Shown here: positions 1 to 8,329 of the stretch, piece after piece
Layout of the letters: every line of letters starts with the position of its first letter
How positions within the stretch are numbered: the first letter of the stretch is position 1
Assembly (NCBI GenBank): GCA_965205055.1
Contig: OZ242030.1
Location: 3,286,001 to 3,350,000 of the forward strand
Direction: 5' to 3'
DNA: 64,000 nt
Source of the DNA: CBDBBY01 sp965205055
GTDB lineage: Bacteria; Pseudomonadota; Alphaproteobacteria; Rhodobacterales; Rhodobacteraceae
The notes under the pieces: generated by a model
Seen by the model: the letters and a program-made list of their open reading frames with translations, nothing else
Database searches by the model: none
What the model was told of the DNA's origin: nothing
Made by a program: the position numbers and the translations under genes

Positions 1-842
1 CCTGCGTCCGTCTCGCGACCCAACAGTTCTTGCGCCACCGCCCCGAGTGTTTCGAGTCCTTGCTCGCCGAGCCGTCCCAACTCGCTCCAAAGGGCCAAGC
101 GCTGGAATTCGAAGATGCCGAGCACCGCGGCAGGCGTGACAGAGAATTGTTGCGCGCCTGCTTCGGCCAATTGTTTCCGGACATCCTCCAGAAGACCTGC
201 GATATCGAATCCGCTTTCATCCTCCGGGAGCGGATCTTCCAGAACCACCCGCACGCCGTGCTCCCGCTTCAGCCACTCGATCAGCGTCGTATTCGGAGCC
301 GCCGGCCCGCCGGTTTCCAGCCAATACGGACCCGCCGCTTGCTGCCTTGCCATCAGCACCGGCTGAAGGAACAGCGGCGCACGCCGCTTGCGCGGGTCCT
401 TTCCGCCTGCTGCCTGCTCTTCCCATTGCAATGCTCCGAGTCCCAAGAAGCACGTCTGAAGGCCCGTCTCCTCGAATCGGCTCCGGGCTCGGCGGTAAAT
501 CTGGACGGCGCTTCTGTTCACGGCATCCGGTTCCAGATCCAGATGCAGCACAACGCTCTTGGCTTTCCGCTTCGGCCCGTCCTCGGTTTCGCGGCCGGCG
601 AGAGTCACCTTGCGCCCCGCCGCGAGAGCGTCTTCCACCGACGCCGCATCCGCGGCCGCCGCCCAAACGCAGATTGATCCCGGCCGCGCGTCCAGCAACC
701 GGTTGCGGTACGTCAAGTCCAGAGCCCGCTCGCGCAGCCTCGCGATGCGCCCTGCGAGCGTACTTTCTTCTTGCTCCCGCTCGCTCGCGGCTGCGGCGCT
801 TGCCGAGCCTTGCTCCGCCTCCATGCCTGCGCCCTCGTCCAT
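1..842 (-). CDS. DUF4011-domain helicase, N-terminal part (runs off the left edge)
   Basis: An open frame on the minus strand starts at ATG 842 and stays open to the window edge (about 280 codons). After an acidic lead, residues about 30-50 contain RLRERALDLTYRNRLLDAR, the DUF4011 signature (usual form: LLDLSLRNRLLNF). Later come LGALQWEE followed by APLFLQPVLMARQ and NTTLIEWLKREHGV, the order expected in the N-terminal domain of large SF1 helicases that continue with AAA_11/AAA_12 helicase modules and often a DUF3320 or nuclease-like tail. Those later domains lie outside the window. Such proteins are often found in defence islands, but that role is inferred here. The start is uncertain: the frame stays open upstream of 842, and ATG 824 is an alternative. 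An IS21-like end lies just upstream and may have replaced the native promoter. Confidence 0.72.
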   Translation of the reverse strand, partial: MDEGAGMEAEQGSASAAAASEREQEESTLAGRIARLRERALDLTYRNRLLDARPGSICVWAAAADAASVEDALAAGRKVTLAGRETEDGPKRKAKSVVLHLDLEPDAVNRSAVQIYRRARSRFEETGLQTCFLGLGALQWEEQAAGGKDPRKRRAPLFLQPVLMARQQAAGPYWLETGGPAAPNTTLIEWLKREHGVRVVLEDPLPEDESGFDIAGLLEDVRKQLAEAGAQQFSVTPAAVLGIFEFQRLALWSELGRLGEQGLETLGAVAQELLGRETDA

Positions 843-1145
843 GCCGTTAGTGTCGGGTGAATAATCCCCGGAACCGCCAAAGTAAAACTCCCCGGTCAAA
901 AGTTCCGCGCAGTTTCTTTCCGCAGTCGGGTCGGGTGATCGGACTTATGTATTTCGTCTGCGATATTGCGTTCCCGTCGCCGACCTTGAAGAAAGCCGAC
1001 GACGGGGCGGTGACATGGATGACGGGGCAGCAAAAACGGCAGGAATTTCCGGATCGGCTGCTTGCAATGCTCAACCCGCAGGACTGAGAGTCAGGATTTC
1101 CCCGGCAGCGGAAAGTCGCAATGCGCTTGTCAAAGCAATAATCTT
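843..1145. other. Intergenic stretch with an IS21-like terminal relic
   Basis: No convincing gene. The bases at about 868-900 (containing AAAGTAAAACTCCCCGG) closely resemble the terminal inverted repeat of the IS21 element at 36688 (GAAGTAAAATTCCCCG), so a single IS end may survive here. Short frames on both strands in this stretch resemble no known family. Confidence 0.35.
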
Positions 1146-2060
1146 TCAATTGGTCTGAAGCGCGGCTTCTTTCAGAAGGCGGATAAAGGATTTTACGACC
1201 AGATTCGGATCTTCGCCCCGTCTTCTGACCAGCTTGATCTCGGACTGCAGATCGTACATGCCGCCCCCGACGGAACGCATCGCCCCTTCACGCACCCAAA
1301 TATCGGCAAGGCTTTCGGGCAGATACCCGACGTATTTCCCGGTCAGAACCAGCATGGCAACGCCTTCGATCTGATGGGCGCTGGCATTGGACCGCATCCG
1401 GCGTGAAATCGGCGCCACCAGATCTTCGTTCAGATAGGCTCGTTTGCAATAGTTGGCGTCGGGCAGCCGCCGCTGAACGTCTTCGTCGGTTTCAGCCTCG
1501 AACAATGGGTGCCCCCGAGCGCAATACAAGCCGATTTTCTCGATCCCCAGCAATTCATAGATCAGTCCCGGCTTGTGCCGGTGAAACACCCCGACGCCCA
1601 CAGCGATATGGCCGTCCTGCACCGCAATTTCGATGTCGTCCGGGGCCAGCGAATGTATCTCGATCGAGACATCCGGGGCAATTCTGGCCAGCTCGGCAAG
1701 AGCGCCCATGATCGGCGCGTCATCGTTGAACACCCAATTGTCTATTGCCGCCACCGACAGGCGGCCCACCAGCTTGCCGCGCGTTCCGTCCACGGCCTCG
1801 CCGAAGTGGTCAAGCGCCGCAAACAATTTGCGCGCGGCTGAATAGACGATCTCGCCCTTGTCCGTCAGGCGAAACCCTTTGCGGCCGCGCTGGCACAAGC
1901 GTATTCCCAGACGGGTTTCAAGGTCGGAAATCTGGCGTGAAATCGTCGAGGCGGAGACGTTCAGCGCGATCTGCGCCGCAGAAAATCCCCGCGCCTCGAC
2001 CACGGCGGAGAACACGTAGAGCAGACGCAAGTCGGCTTTCGAAAACGAGGGCGGAAGCAT
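1146..2060 (-). CDS. LysR-family transcriptional regulator
   Basis: A 304-residue protein of usual LysR length. Residues about 8-65 form the N-terminal winged helix-turn-helix (FSAVVEARGFSAAQIALNVS, then STISRQISDLETRLG and an RKGFRLTDKG wing); the rest is the effector-binding domain. It is transcribed away from the amidinohydrolase gene, with about 118 bases between the two starts. That is the classic layout of a LysR activator controlling the neighbouring catabolic operon, so it probably senses a guanidino compound or a product of the pathway. The ligand cannot be read from the sequence. ATG 2060 fits the conserved start of the HTH domain, although no strong ribosome binding site is visible. 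Confidence 0.88.
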   Translation of the reverse strand: MLPPSFSKADLRLLYVFSAVVEARGFSAAQIALNVSASTISRQISDLETRLGIRLCQRGRKGFRLTDKGEIVYSAARKLFAALDHFGEAVDGTRGKLVGRLSVAAIDNWVFNDDAPIMGALAELARIAPDVSIEIHSLAPDDIEIAVQDGHIAVGVGVFHRHKPGLIYELLGIEKIGLYCARGHPLFEAETDEDVQRRLPDANYCKRAYLNEDLVAPISRRMRSNASAHQIEGVAMLVLTGKYVGYLPESLADIWVREGAMRSVGGGMYDLQSEIKLVRRRGEDPNLVVKSFIRLLKEAALQTN

Positions 2061-2178
2061 GGCATGACATTACTTGCATAGATGTGAAAGTTAAGTCCCT
2101 CATTTTGTGATTTATTCAAAACTTCCCTCGTGCGACGCTCGGATTCGAACTGCTTGCCCATGTGAGGAATGGAACGGG
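2061..2178. promoter_or_regulatory. Divergent control region between the LysR gene and the amidinohydrolase operon
   Basis: This short A+T-richer gap separates the two divergent starts and must hold both promoters and the LysR operator. No single palindrome stands out clearly enough to name as the operator. A GAGG motif at 2164-2167 serves the plus-strand start at 2179. Confidence 0.45.
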
Positions 2179-3072
2179 ATGGGTTTGAATGGCGCGCCCT
2201 CGCAAAACTGGGGCATCAACAATGATTATGCCAAGCTGACGGATGTTCTGCTGGGCCGTCCCGAGCATTTCAAATGGGTCGAGGCTGGGCCGTTGATCGG
2301 GCGCACGCTGGCCAATGCTCACAAGACCGGCGTCAAGTTCGATCTGCAGAAGGCGATGGCGCAGCATTCCGAGATGGTGTCGGTCTATGAAGAAAACGGC
2401 GTGGCCTGCCATTATCTGGACAGCGACGAGGTGCTGCACCGCAATTTCTTCGCCCGCGACAGTTCGGCCATGACGCCCTGGGGGGCGCTGATCTGCCATA
2501 TGCAGCTCAAATGCCGCCGAGCGGACTATGCCACCGCGATCAAGTTCTATCAGGAAAACAACATTCCGATCTGGAAATTCGCCACGGCGGGTCATTTCGA
2601 GGGCGGTGATTTCAACATCATCGAGCCGGGCCGGGTGCTGATCGGTTATTGCGGCGAGCGGTCCGAACGGGAAGGCTCGGAACAGGTGGCCGGGTTCGTC
2701 CGCGACGAGGGGTGGGAGGCCGTGGTGGCCCCGATCAGCCGTGAATTCGTGCATATGGACGGGCTGATCGTGCCGCTGGCCGAGAAGCTGGCGGTGGCCT
2801 GCATCGACGCGATGGAGCCTTGGCTGGTCGATGTCGTCAAGGGCTGGGGAATCGAGATCGTCGATGTCGAATATCGCGAGGCGAAGAATCTGGGCGTCAA
2901 TCTCGTTGCTTTGGGCGATGGCAAGGTGCTGTCCATGGCCGGGGCCAAGGACCTGAACGCCAAGATGCGCGCGCTTGGGTTCAAAGTGTACGACCCCGAC
3001 ATGTCGATGTTCATCCTTGGCGGCGGCGGCGTGCATTGCCTGTGCCAGGCGCTGCGCCGCGAGGCCGCATGA
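2179..3072 (+). CDS. Amidinohydrolase/amidinotransferase-fold enzyme (DDAH-like)
   Basis: A 297-residue member of the guanidino-modifying enzyme superfamily (dimethylarginine dimethylaminohydrolase, arginine deiminase, amidinotransferases). The active-site set is visible: FARDSS at about 91-96, EGGDF at about 141-145, VHMD with the catalytic histidine near 192, and GGGGVHCLCQ near the C-terminus with the nucleophilic cysteine at about 287. These enzymes attack the guanidinium carbon through a cysteine thioester. ATG 2179 is preferred over upstream codons because a GAGG lies 11 bases before it and the fold begins there. It is the first gene of a run that continues with a betaine-type ABC transporter and two ureohydrolases, so a role in guanidino-compound breakdown is likely. 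The substrate is not known. Confidence 0.85.
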   Translation: MGLNGAPSQNWGINNDYAKLTDVLLGRPEHFKWVEAGPLIGRTLANAHKTGVKFDLQKAMAQHSEMVSVYEENGVACHYLDSDEVLHRNFFARDSSAMTPWGALICHMQLKCRRADYATAIKFYQENNIPIWKFATAGHFEGGDFNIIEPGRVLIGYCGERSEREGSEQVAGFVRDEGWEAVVAPISREFVHMDGLIVPLAEKLAVACIDAMEPWLVDVVKGWGIEIVDVEYREAKNLGVNLVALGDGKVLSMAGAKDLNAKMRALGFKVYDPDMSMFILGGGGVHCLCQALRREAA

Positions 3073-3408
3073 CAGGCGATCTGCGGATCAGCAGCGGCCG
3101 CCGATGCCAATGCCTAATGGAGGCGGCGCGGACCGGCGCGCGGAAATCCGAATTCATGCCTCCGGCTTCGCCCGAGGGGCATCGAACCCGAAACCAAATC
3201 TCGATATTCCTAATCGAAATTGCAGAACAATCGGCACGCTGCTGCAAGAGGCCGAACGGGCCGAACCCGAGCATCCGGCGGCGGGCTGCAATGTTCCGTT
3301 TCAGGCGGCGCTTGCGCCGTCACGCCACTCCGCGCTTGCGCCGTCACCGGCGGCTTGGCGCGGCAAGAGCAAGAAAGTGAATGTCCAACAGATCAGGAGA
3401 TCTAAACA
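3073..3408. other. Intergenic region with a 16-bp direct repeat
   Basis: No gene is seen. A 16-bp sequence, GCGCTTGCGCCGTCAC, occurs twice in direct orientation at about 3308-3350. An AGGAG ribosome binding site follows at about 3391, shortly before the next start. The size of the gap allows a separate promoter for the transporter genes. Confidence 0.4.
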
Positions 3409-4359
3409 ATGAAAGTCTGGAAAAAACTGATTTCTGCAGCGCTGGCGATGTCCTTCGGCACCGCCGCCTTGGCCGAGGATGTGATCATCGGCGTGCCGAA
3501 CTGGGCCTCGGTCCGGGGTACGGCGCATATCCTCAAGGTCGCGCTGGAAGATAATCTCGGCCTGTCGGTCGAATTGCAGAACGGCACCAACCCCATCATC
3601 TTCGAAGCGATGGACTCCGGTGCGATGCATGTCCACCCCGAGGTCTGGCTGCCCAACCAGCAGAACCTGCACGACAAGTTCGTCACCGAAAAAGGCAGCG
3701 TGAAGTTCAACCCGAATGCGGTTCTGTCCGATCAGCGGATCTGCGTCACCAAGGATACGCAGGAACGCACGGGCATCAGCGCGCTCAGCGATCTGACCGA
3801 TCCGGATATGGCGGCGAATTTCGACACCGACGGCGATGGCCGGGGCGAGATGTGGATTGGCGGCGCGGGCTGGGCCTCGACCAATGTCGAAAAGATCCGG
3901 GCCAAGTCCTATGGCTATGCCGAGACCATGAACCTGATGGAAATGGACGAGGCGCTGGCGCTGGGGCAGGTCGACAATGCCGTGGCGCAGGGTCAGAACA
4001 TCGTGTTCTACTGCTATACGCCGCATCACATGTTCTCGCTCTACGATCTGGTGCCGCTGACCGAGCCCGCCTATGACGAGTCGCAGTGGAAGATCTCCCA
4101 GCCCACCGACGATCCCAACTGGCTGGAGAATTCGACCGCGCCGACCGCGTGGGACGCGGCCAATCTGCATGTGTTCTACTCGACCGCATTGGAAGAGGCG
4201 CAGCCCGAGGCCGCCCGGATGCTGTCCAGCGTCAAGCTGAATACCGATCATGTCACCGCCATCGTGTATGCCCTGTCCGTCGAGGGGATGGATCCGGCGG
4301 ATTTTGCCCGTCAGTGGGTCGATGAGAATGCCGACCTGGTGGATTCCTGGTTTAAATGA
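3409..4359 (+). CDS. Glycine-betaine/quaternary-amine-type ABC substrate-binding protein
   Basis: A 316-residue protein with a clear Sec signal peptide (MKVWKKLISAALAMSFGTAALA, cleaved before about residue 24) followed by an OpuAC/ProX-type fold: VIIGVPNWASVRGTAHILKV, an early FEAMDSGAMHVHPEVWLPNQ stretch, and many Trp residues, as in the aromatic cages that bind quaternary amines. It would act in the periplasm and hand ligand to the ATPase and permease encoded downstream. Its position between an amidinohydrolase and two ureohydrolases suggests a ligand carrying both a cationic guanidino group and possibly a betaine-like group. That ligand is inferred, not shown. Confidence 0.88.
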   Translation: MKVWKKLISAALAMSFGTAALAEDVIIGVPNWASVRGTAHILKVALEDNLGLSVELQNGTNPIIFEAMDSGAMHVHPEVWLPNQQNLHDKFVTEKGSVKFNPNAVLSDQRICVTKDTQERTGISALSDLTDPDMAANFDTDGDGRGEMWIGGAGWASTNVEKIRAKSYGYAETMNLMEMDEALALGQVDNAVAQGQNIVFYCYTPHHMFSLYDLVPLTEPAYDESQWKISQPTDDPNWLENSTAPTAWDAANLHVFYSTALEEAQPEAARMLSSVKLNTDHVTAIVYALSVEGMDPADFARQWVDENADLVDSWFK

Positions 4360-4372
4360 TGACGTGACGTGC

Positions 4373-4397
4373 GGGCGGCGCGCATCCCGCGCCGCCC
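4373..4397 (+). terminator. GC-rich hairpin after the binding-protein gene
   Basis: A perfect 10-bp stem (GGGCGGCGCG with CGCGCCGCCC) closes a CATCC loop 14 bases after the stop codon. There is no T-run. It is better read as an mRNA-stabilising or partially terminating hairpin that keeps binding protein in excess over the membrane components, as is common in ABC operons. Confidence 0.55.
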
Positions 4398-4625
4398 GAC
4401 CCCGGGCGGGGCCGGCGGACGTGCTTCGATGTCCGCGCCTCTACCCCGAGACATGCATTGAAAAAGCCCCGCAGGGCAGTGATCCCGGTCATGGCGTCAT
4501 CCTTTCCTGCGTTCGGTATGGTTGATCGATGAGCCGCCGGACTTGCCACGGCCAATCTTCATTGAAACCTTTTGCAGAACCTGTGAAACATGATCCTCAC
4601 ATCTTGATCAGGCCGGGAGCGCGCT

Positions 4626-5675
4626 ATGACGGATGACGTAATCACTTTGGACGGCGTCTGGAAAATTTTCGGCGCCGATGCGAATGCGGCCATGGCCGCC
4701 ATTCGCGAAAGGGGTCTGGGCAAACCCGAGGTGCTGCAGGAATTCGGCTGCGTCGTGGGGATCGCCGATGTGTCGTTCTCTGTGAAACGGGGCGAGATCT
4801 TCTGCGTCATGGGCCTGTCGGGGTCCGGCAAATCCACCATGGTGCGCCATCTGAACCGCCTGATCGAACCGACGGCGGGCAGCATCAATGTGATGGGCAA
4901 CGACATGCTGGCTCTGTCCGACAATGAGCTGCGCGACATGCGGGCCAACAATATCGGCATGGTGTTTCAGCACATGGCGCTGCTGCCGCACCGCACGGTG
5001 CGCGACAACGTAGGCTTTCCCCTGCAAGTGCGCGGCGAACCCAAATCGCGGCGCTGGGATGTGTCGCAGCGCTGTCTGGAGAGGGTCGACCTGACCGGAT
5101 ACGAGGATCGTTTCCCAAGCGAGCTGTCCGGGGGCATGCAGCAGCGGGTCGGCTTGGCGCGGGCGCTGGCCTCGGACCCGGATGTCCTGCTGATGGACGA
5201 GCCGTTCTCGGCGCTCGACCCGTTGATCCGGCGGCAATTGCAGGATCAGTTCATGGCGCTGTCGGCGGAACTGCACAAGACGACCGTGTTCATCACCCAC
5301 GACCTTGACGAGGCGATCCGCATCGGCAACCGCATCGCCATCATGAAGGACGGGCGCATCGTGCAGATCGGCACGCCCGAGGAAATCGTGACCCGGCCCG
5401 CCGATGATTATGTGCGGGATTTCGTCGAGGGGATTTCCAAGCTGAAACTGGTCTTCGCCCATTCGATCATGGTCCCGATCAGCGAATACGTGCCCTCGCG
5501 CCCGGTGAATTTCGACGAAAGCCCTCGCGCGCATCACGGCACGGATCTGGATCACCTGATCGATATCGCAATCACCACCGACAACGTGATCGTCATTACC
5601 GGCGATGACGGCGCGGATATCGGCGTTGTGGACAGGGCCACACTGCTGAAAGGCATTCAGGGGGGCAAGGCATGA
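4626..5675 (+). CDS. Betaine-type ABC transporter ATPase (ProV/OpuAA-like)
   Basis: A 349-residue ATPase with Walker A GLSGSGKST, Q-loop VFQHMALLPH, signature LSGGMQQRVGLARAL, Walker B VLLMDEPFSALDP and switch histidine in ITHD. The N-terminal extension before Walker A and the C-terminal CBS-like remnant are typical of ProV/OpuAA proteins; the CBS part here is short (one half-repeat around 310-345). It would drive import with the permease encoded next. Its stop overlaps the permease start by four bases (ATGA), indicating translational coupling. Confidence 0.92.
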   Translation: MTDDVITLDGVWKIFGADANAAMAAIRERGLGKPEVLQEFGCVVGIADVSFSVKRGEIFCVMGLSGSGKSTMVRHLNRLIEPTAGSINVMGNDMLALSDNELRDMRANNIGMVFQHMALLPHRTVRDNVGFPLQVRGEPKSRRWDVSQRCLERVDLTGYEDRFPSELSGGMQQRVGLARALASDPDVLLMDEPFSALDPLIRRQLQDQFMALSAELHKTTVFITHDLDEAIRIGNRIAIMKDGRIVQIGTPEEIVTRPADDYVRDFVEGISKLKLVFAHSIMVPISEYVPSRPVNFDESPRAHHGTDLDHLIDIAITTDNVIVITGDDGADIGVVDRATLLKGIQGGKA

Positions 5676-7264
5676 CCGATGCTGAAATGACGGAAACCGG
5701 CATGACGGCCGAAGGCGGCGCGGCGGTCGAGAGCCACAGCGTCGAAGCCTTTGCCGTCGACAACGCTGAATATTACGCTGCCGAATTCGACAAGATTCAA
5801 GGCCGGACCGGCTTTGCCTGGTCCTGGAACATGATGGCGGCTGTTTTCGGCCCGATCTGGGGCGCGGCGCGCGAGGTCTGGGGGTTCTTCTGGATCTTTC
5901 TGGTGCTGGAGCTGTTCGCGCTGGTTCAGTTGGGCCGGGGCCTCTGGGGAGAATTGGGCGCGGACCAGCTGGCGCGTTACGAGCGCATGCTCGAAAACAT
6001 CGCCAAGCGCGAGGCGCAGGCGGAAGAGCTGACGGCCTCAGGCGACGTCGCCGGGGCCGAGGCCAAGCTGAAAATCGCGGACAATCTGCGCGGCGCGGCG
6101 GAAAAGGCGTTGCAGGCCGCGAATGAAGCCTCCAGCGAAGCGACCGGCATTCTGATTGCAGGCGTGATCCTGATGGTCCTGATCAAGCTGGCCGAGGGGT
6201 TCTATGCCAACTATGCTTACGAGGCGCAATATCTGCGCTGGCGCGCCTCGCGGTACGAACGATCGGGGATCAAGCGGTCGAGCATCCTGTTCGGACTCTT
6301 GGGCTTGCTGGCGATCTGGCCGCTGGCCCTGATCCGCTTCACCGTCGCTGATCCCAATGAACTGGTGGCCAAACTGACGGGCGGATTTCTGGGCGACCGG
6401 ATTTCGATCACGGAATTCCCCGTCGGCCGCGAGTATTTCGCGTATCTGTCCAAAAGGGGGGATGCCGGGTTTGACTGGCTGGCCAATAATTTCGGCGACG
6501 TGTTCGACGGCGTGACCGCCGGCATTCGCTGGGTGCTGGACGGGCTGGAGATTCTGCTGATCGAAACGCCGTGGCCTGTCGTGATGTTTGTCACCGTGGT
6601 GCTGGCGCTCAGACTGGCCGGGCCGCGGGTGGCGATCTTCACCGCCGCGTCGCTGGCCTATCTCGCCTTCATGGGACTTTGGGAGCTGTCGATGATCACC
6701 ATCGCGCTGATCGGCGCGGGGGCGTTCCTGTGCATCCTGATCGGCATTCCGCTGGGCATCTGGTTCGGGAAATCCAAGCGCGCCTATGCCTTTGCCGAGC
6801 CGGTGCTGGATTTCATGCAGACCATGCCCGCCTTCGTCTACCTGATCCCGATCATCGCCTTTTTCGGCACCGGCAAGCCGCCGGGCGTTCTGGCTACGCT
6901 GATCTTCGCCATGCCCCCTGTCATTCGCCTGACGGCGCTCGGGATGCGGGGCGTGCCCGAAACCACCAAGGAGGCCGCGATCGCCTTTGGCTGTTCGAAA
7001 CGGCAATTGCTGTTCAACGTCGAACTGCCGCTGGCGCTGCCGTCGATCATGACGGGGATCAACCAGACCATCCTGATGTCGCTGTCGATGGTGGTGATCG
7101 CCTCGCTGATCGGGGCCGAAGGTCTGGGCGCGCTGATTTTGGAGGCGCTGCAATACGCGGCCAAGGGCCAGGGTCTGCTGGGCGGGCTGGCCATTCTGTT
7201 CTGCGCCATGGTCATCGACCGGATCGCGCAGGGCATGTACCGCCGCAAGGTGGGCGGGCATTAG
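5672..7264 (+). CDS. Betaine-type ABC transporter permease (ProW/OpuAB-like) with long N-terminal extension
   Basis: A 530-residue membrane protein. The C-terminal 260 residues are a classical ProW-type BPD_transp_1 permease, including the EAA loop region (KEAAIAFGCSKRQLLFNVEL). The N-terminal half is unusual in length: a cytoplasmic lead, a first membrane segment around 65-90, an Ala/Glu-rich predicted coiled coil at about 105-155 (ERMLENIAKREAQAEEL), and another membrane segment before about 190. Such extensions occur in some ProW homologues of marine alphaproteobacteria. It works with the ATPase and binding protein encoded just upstream. Confidence 0.9.
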   Translation: MTDAEMTETGMTAEGGAAVESHSVEAFAVDNAEYYAAEFDKIQGRTGFAWSWNMMAAVFGPIWGAAREVWGFFWIFLVLELFALVQLGRGLWGELGADQLARYERMLENIAKREAQAEELTASGDVAGAEAKLKIADNLRGAAEKALQAANEASSEATGILIAGVILMVLIKLAEGFYANYAYEAQYLRWRASRYERSGIKRSSILFGLLGLLAIWPLALIRFTVADPNELVAKLTGGFLGDRISITEFPVGREYFAYLSKRGDAGFDWLANNFGDVFDGVTAGIRWVLDGLEILLIETPWPVVMFVTVVLALRLAGPRVAIFTAASLAYLAFMGLWELSMITIALIGAGAFLCILIGIPLGIWFGKSKRAYAFAEPVLDFMQTMPAFVYLIPIIAFFGTGKPPGVLATLIFAMPPVIRLTALGMRGVPETTKEAAIAFGCSKRQLLFNVELPLALPSIMTGINQTILMSLSMVVIASLIGAEGLGALILEALQYAAKGQGLLGGLAILFCAMVIDRIAQGMYRRKVGGH

Positions 7265-7279
7265 GTCTCCTCTTCCGAC

Positions 7280-7315
7280 CGCCCCGGCGCGACGATGCGT
7301 CGGGGCGCGTTTTTT
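7280..7315 (+). terminator. Rho-independent terminator after the permease gene
   Basis: The stem CGCCCCG / CGGGGCG (7280-7286 and 7301-7307) is followed by six T at 7310-7315. The hairpin separates the transporter genes from the ureohydrolase genes and could allow different expression of the two groups. Confidence 0.75.
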
Positions 7316-7339
7316 CCGACCCTGACACGGATGTAGCGC

Positions 7340-8329
7340 ATGGCAGACGAACATCTCAAATCCATGATGGACAACCTGTATTGGTGGGGCATCCCCACCA
7401 TGTTCCGCTGTCCCAACGAGGGGCCGCAAGGGCAGGACATCGCCCTTGCGGGCGTGCCGCATTCCACCGGCAACGGCACGACCGAGCGGGATCAGCATCT
7501 GGGCCCGCGCGCCCTGCGCAACGTCTCTTCGGTCGCACGGCGGGTGCATGGCGAGTTCCAGCTTGATCCGTGGACAGCGGCCAAGATCGTCGATGTGGGC
7601 GACGTGCCCTTTCCCCGCGCAAACGACAACGAGGATTGCATCGAGCAGATCACCCGGTTCTTCACCGAAATCGACGCCGCAGGCGCGCGCCCGATCTCGG
7701 TCGGGGGCGATCATTCGATCACAGGCGGCATCGTGCAGGCGCTGGGGCGGGGCAGGATCGCCGAGGGCGAGCAGATCTGTTTCCTGCATTTCGACGCCCA
7801 TACGGATGTCTTTACCAAGGTGGATCATTTCCTCGGGGCCAAGAAATCCGCTGCCCATTGGGGGGCCTACCTGGTCGATCAGGGCAAGGTCGATCCGCGC
7901 CATTCGATGCAGATCGGACTGCGCGGCCATGCCCGCACATTGGACTGGCTGCAACCCTCGTATGACTACGGCTACAACGTCGTGACGATGAAAGAGTTCC
8001 GCAAGCGCGGAGTCGAGGACGTTGTCGCCCAGATCCGGCAGGTGATGGCCGGACGGCCGGTCTACATCACGTTCGATCTCGATTGTCTGGACCCTTCGAT
8101 CGCGCCGGCGGTGTCCAATCTGGAGCCCGGCGCAAAGGGGTTCGACATTGACGAGGCCGTGGCCCTGCTGCAAGCGGCGCGCGGGATGAACATCGTGGGC
8201 GGCGATATCGTCTGCATGATGCCGACCAAGGACAGCCCCAATCAGATCACGGCGCTGACGGCCTCCGCCATCATGTTCGAGATGATCTCGATGGTGGCTG
8301 AAAATGTGAAAACGGAGACAGAAAAATGA
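7340..8329 (+). CDS. Ureohydrolase (agmatinase/guanidino-acid hydrolase family), first copy
   Basis: A 329-residue metal-dependent ureohydrolase. All ligand motifs of the dinuclear Mn (or Ni) site are present: GGDHSI at about 117-122, FDAHTD at about 152-157 and FDLDCLDPS at about 246-254. The family hydrolyses guanidino groups to urea plus an amine (agmatinase, guanidinobutyrase, guanidinopropionase) or, in recent reports, free guanidine. The substrate loop does not let me choose among these. The gene ends in an ATGA overlap with a second, divergent ureohydrolase gene; the pair may form a hetero-oligomer or act on successive substrates. Confidence 0.9.
   Translation: MADEHLKSMMDNLYWWGIPTMFRCPNEGPQGQDIALAGVPHSTGNGTTERDQHLGPRALRNVSSVARRVHGEFQLDPWTAAKIVDVGDVPFPRANDNEDCIEQITRFFTEIDAAGARPISVGGDHSITGGIVQALGRGRIAEGEQICFLHFDAHTDVFTKVDHFLGAKKSAAHWGAYLVDQGKVDPRHSMQIGLRGHARTLDWLQPSYDYGYNVVTMKEFRKRGVEDVVAQIRQVMAGRPVYITFDLDCLDPSIAPAVSNLEPGAKGFDIDEAVALLQAARGMNIVGGDIVCMMPTKDSPNQITALTASAIMFEMISMVAENVKTETEK

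Noticed and set aside
5672..7264. Fusion of two separate proteins in the long ProW-type permease
   Set aside because: The N-terminal extension has membrane segments continuous with the permease and no separate domain; long ProW-type forms are known.
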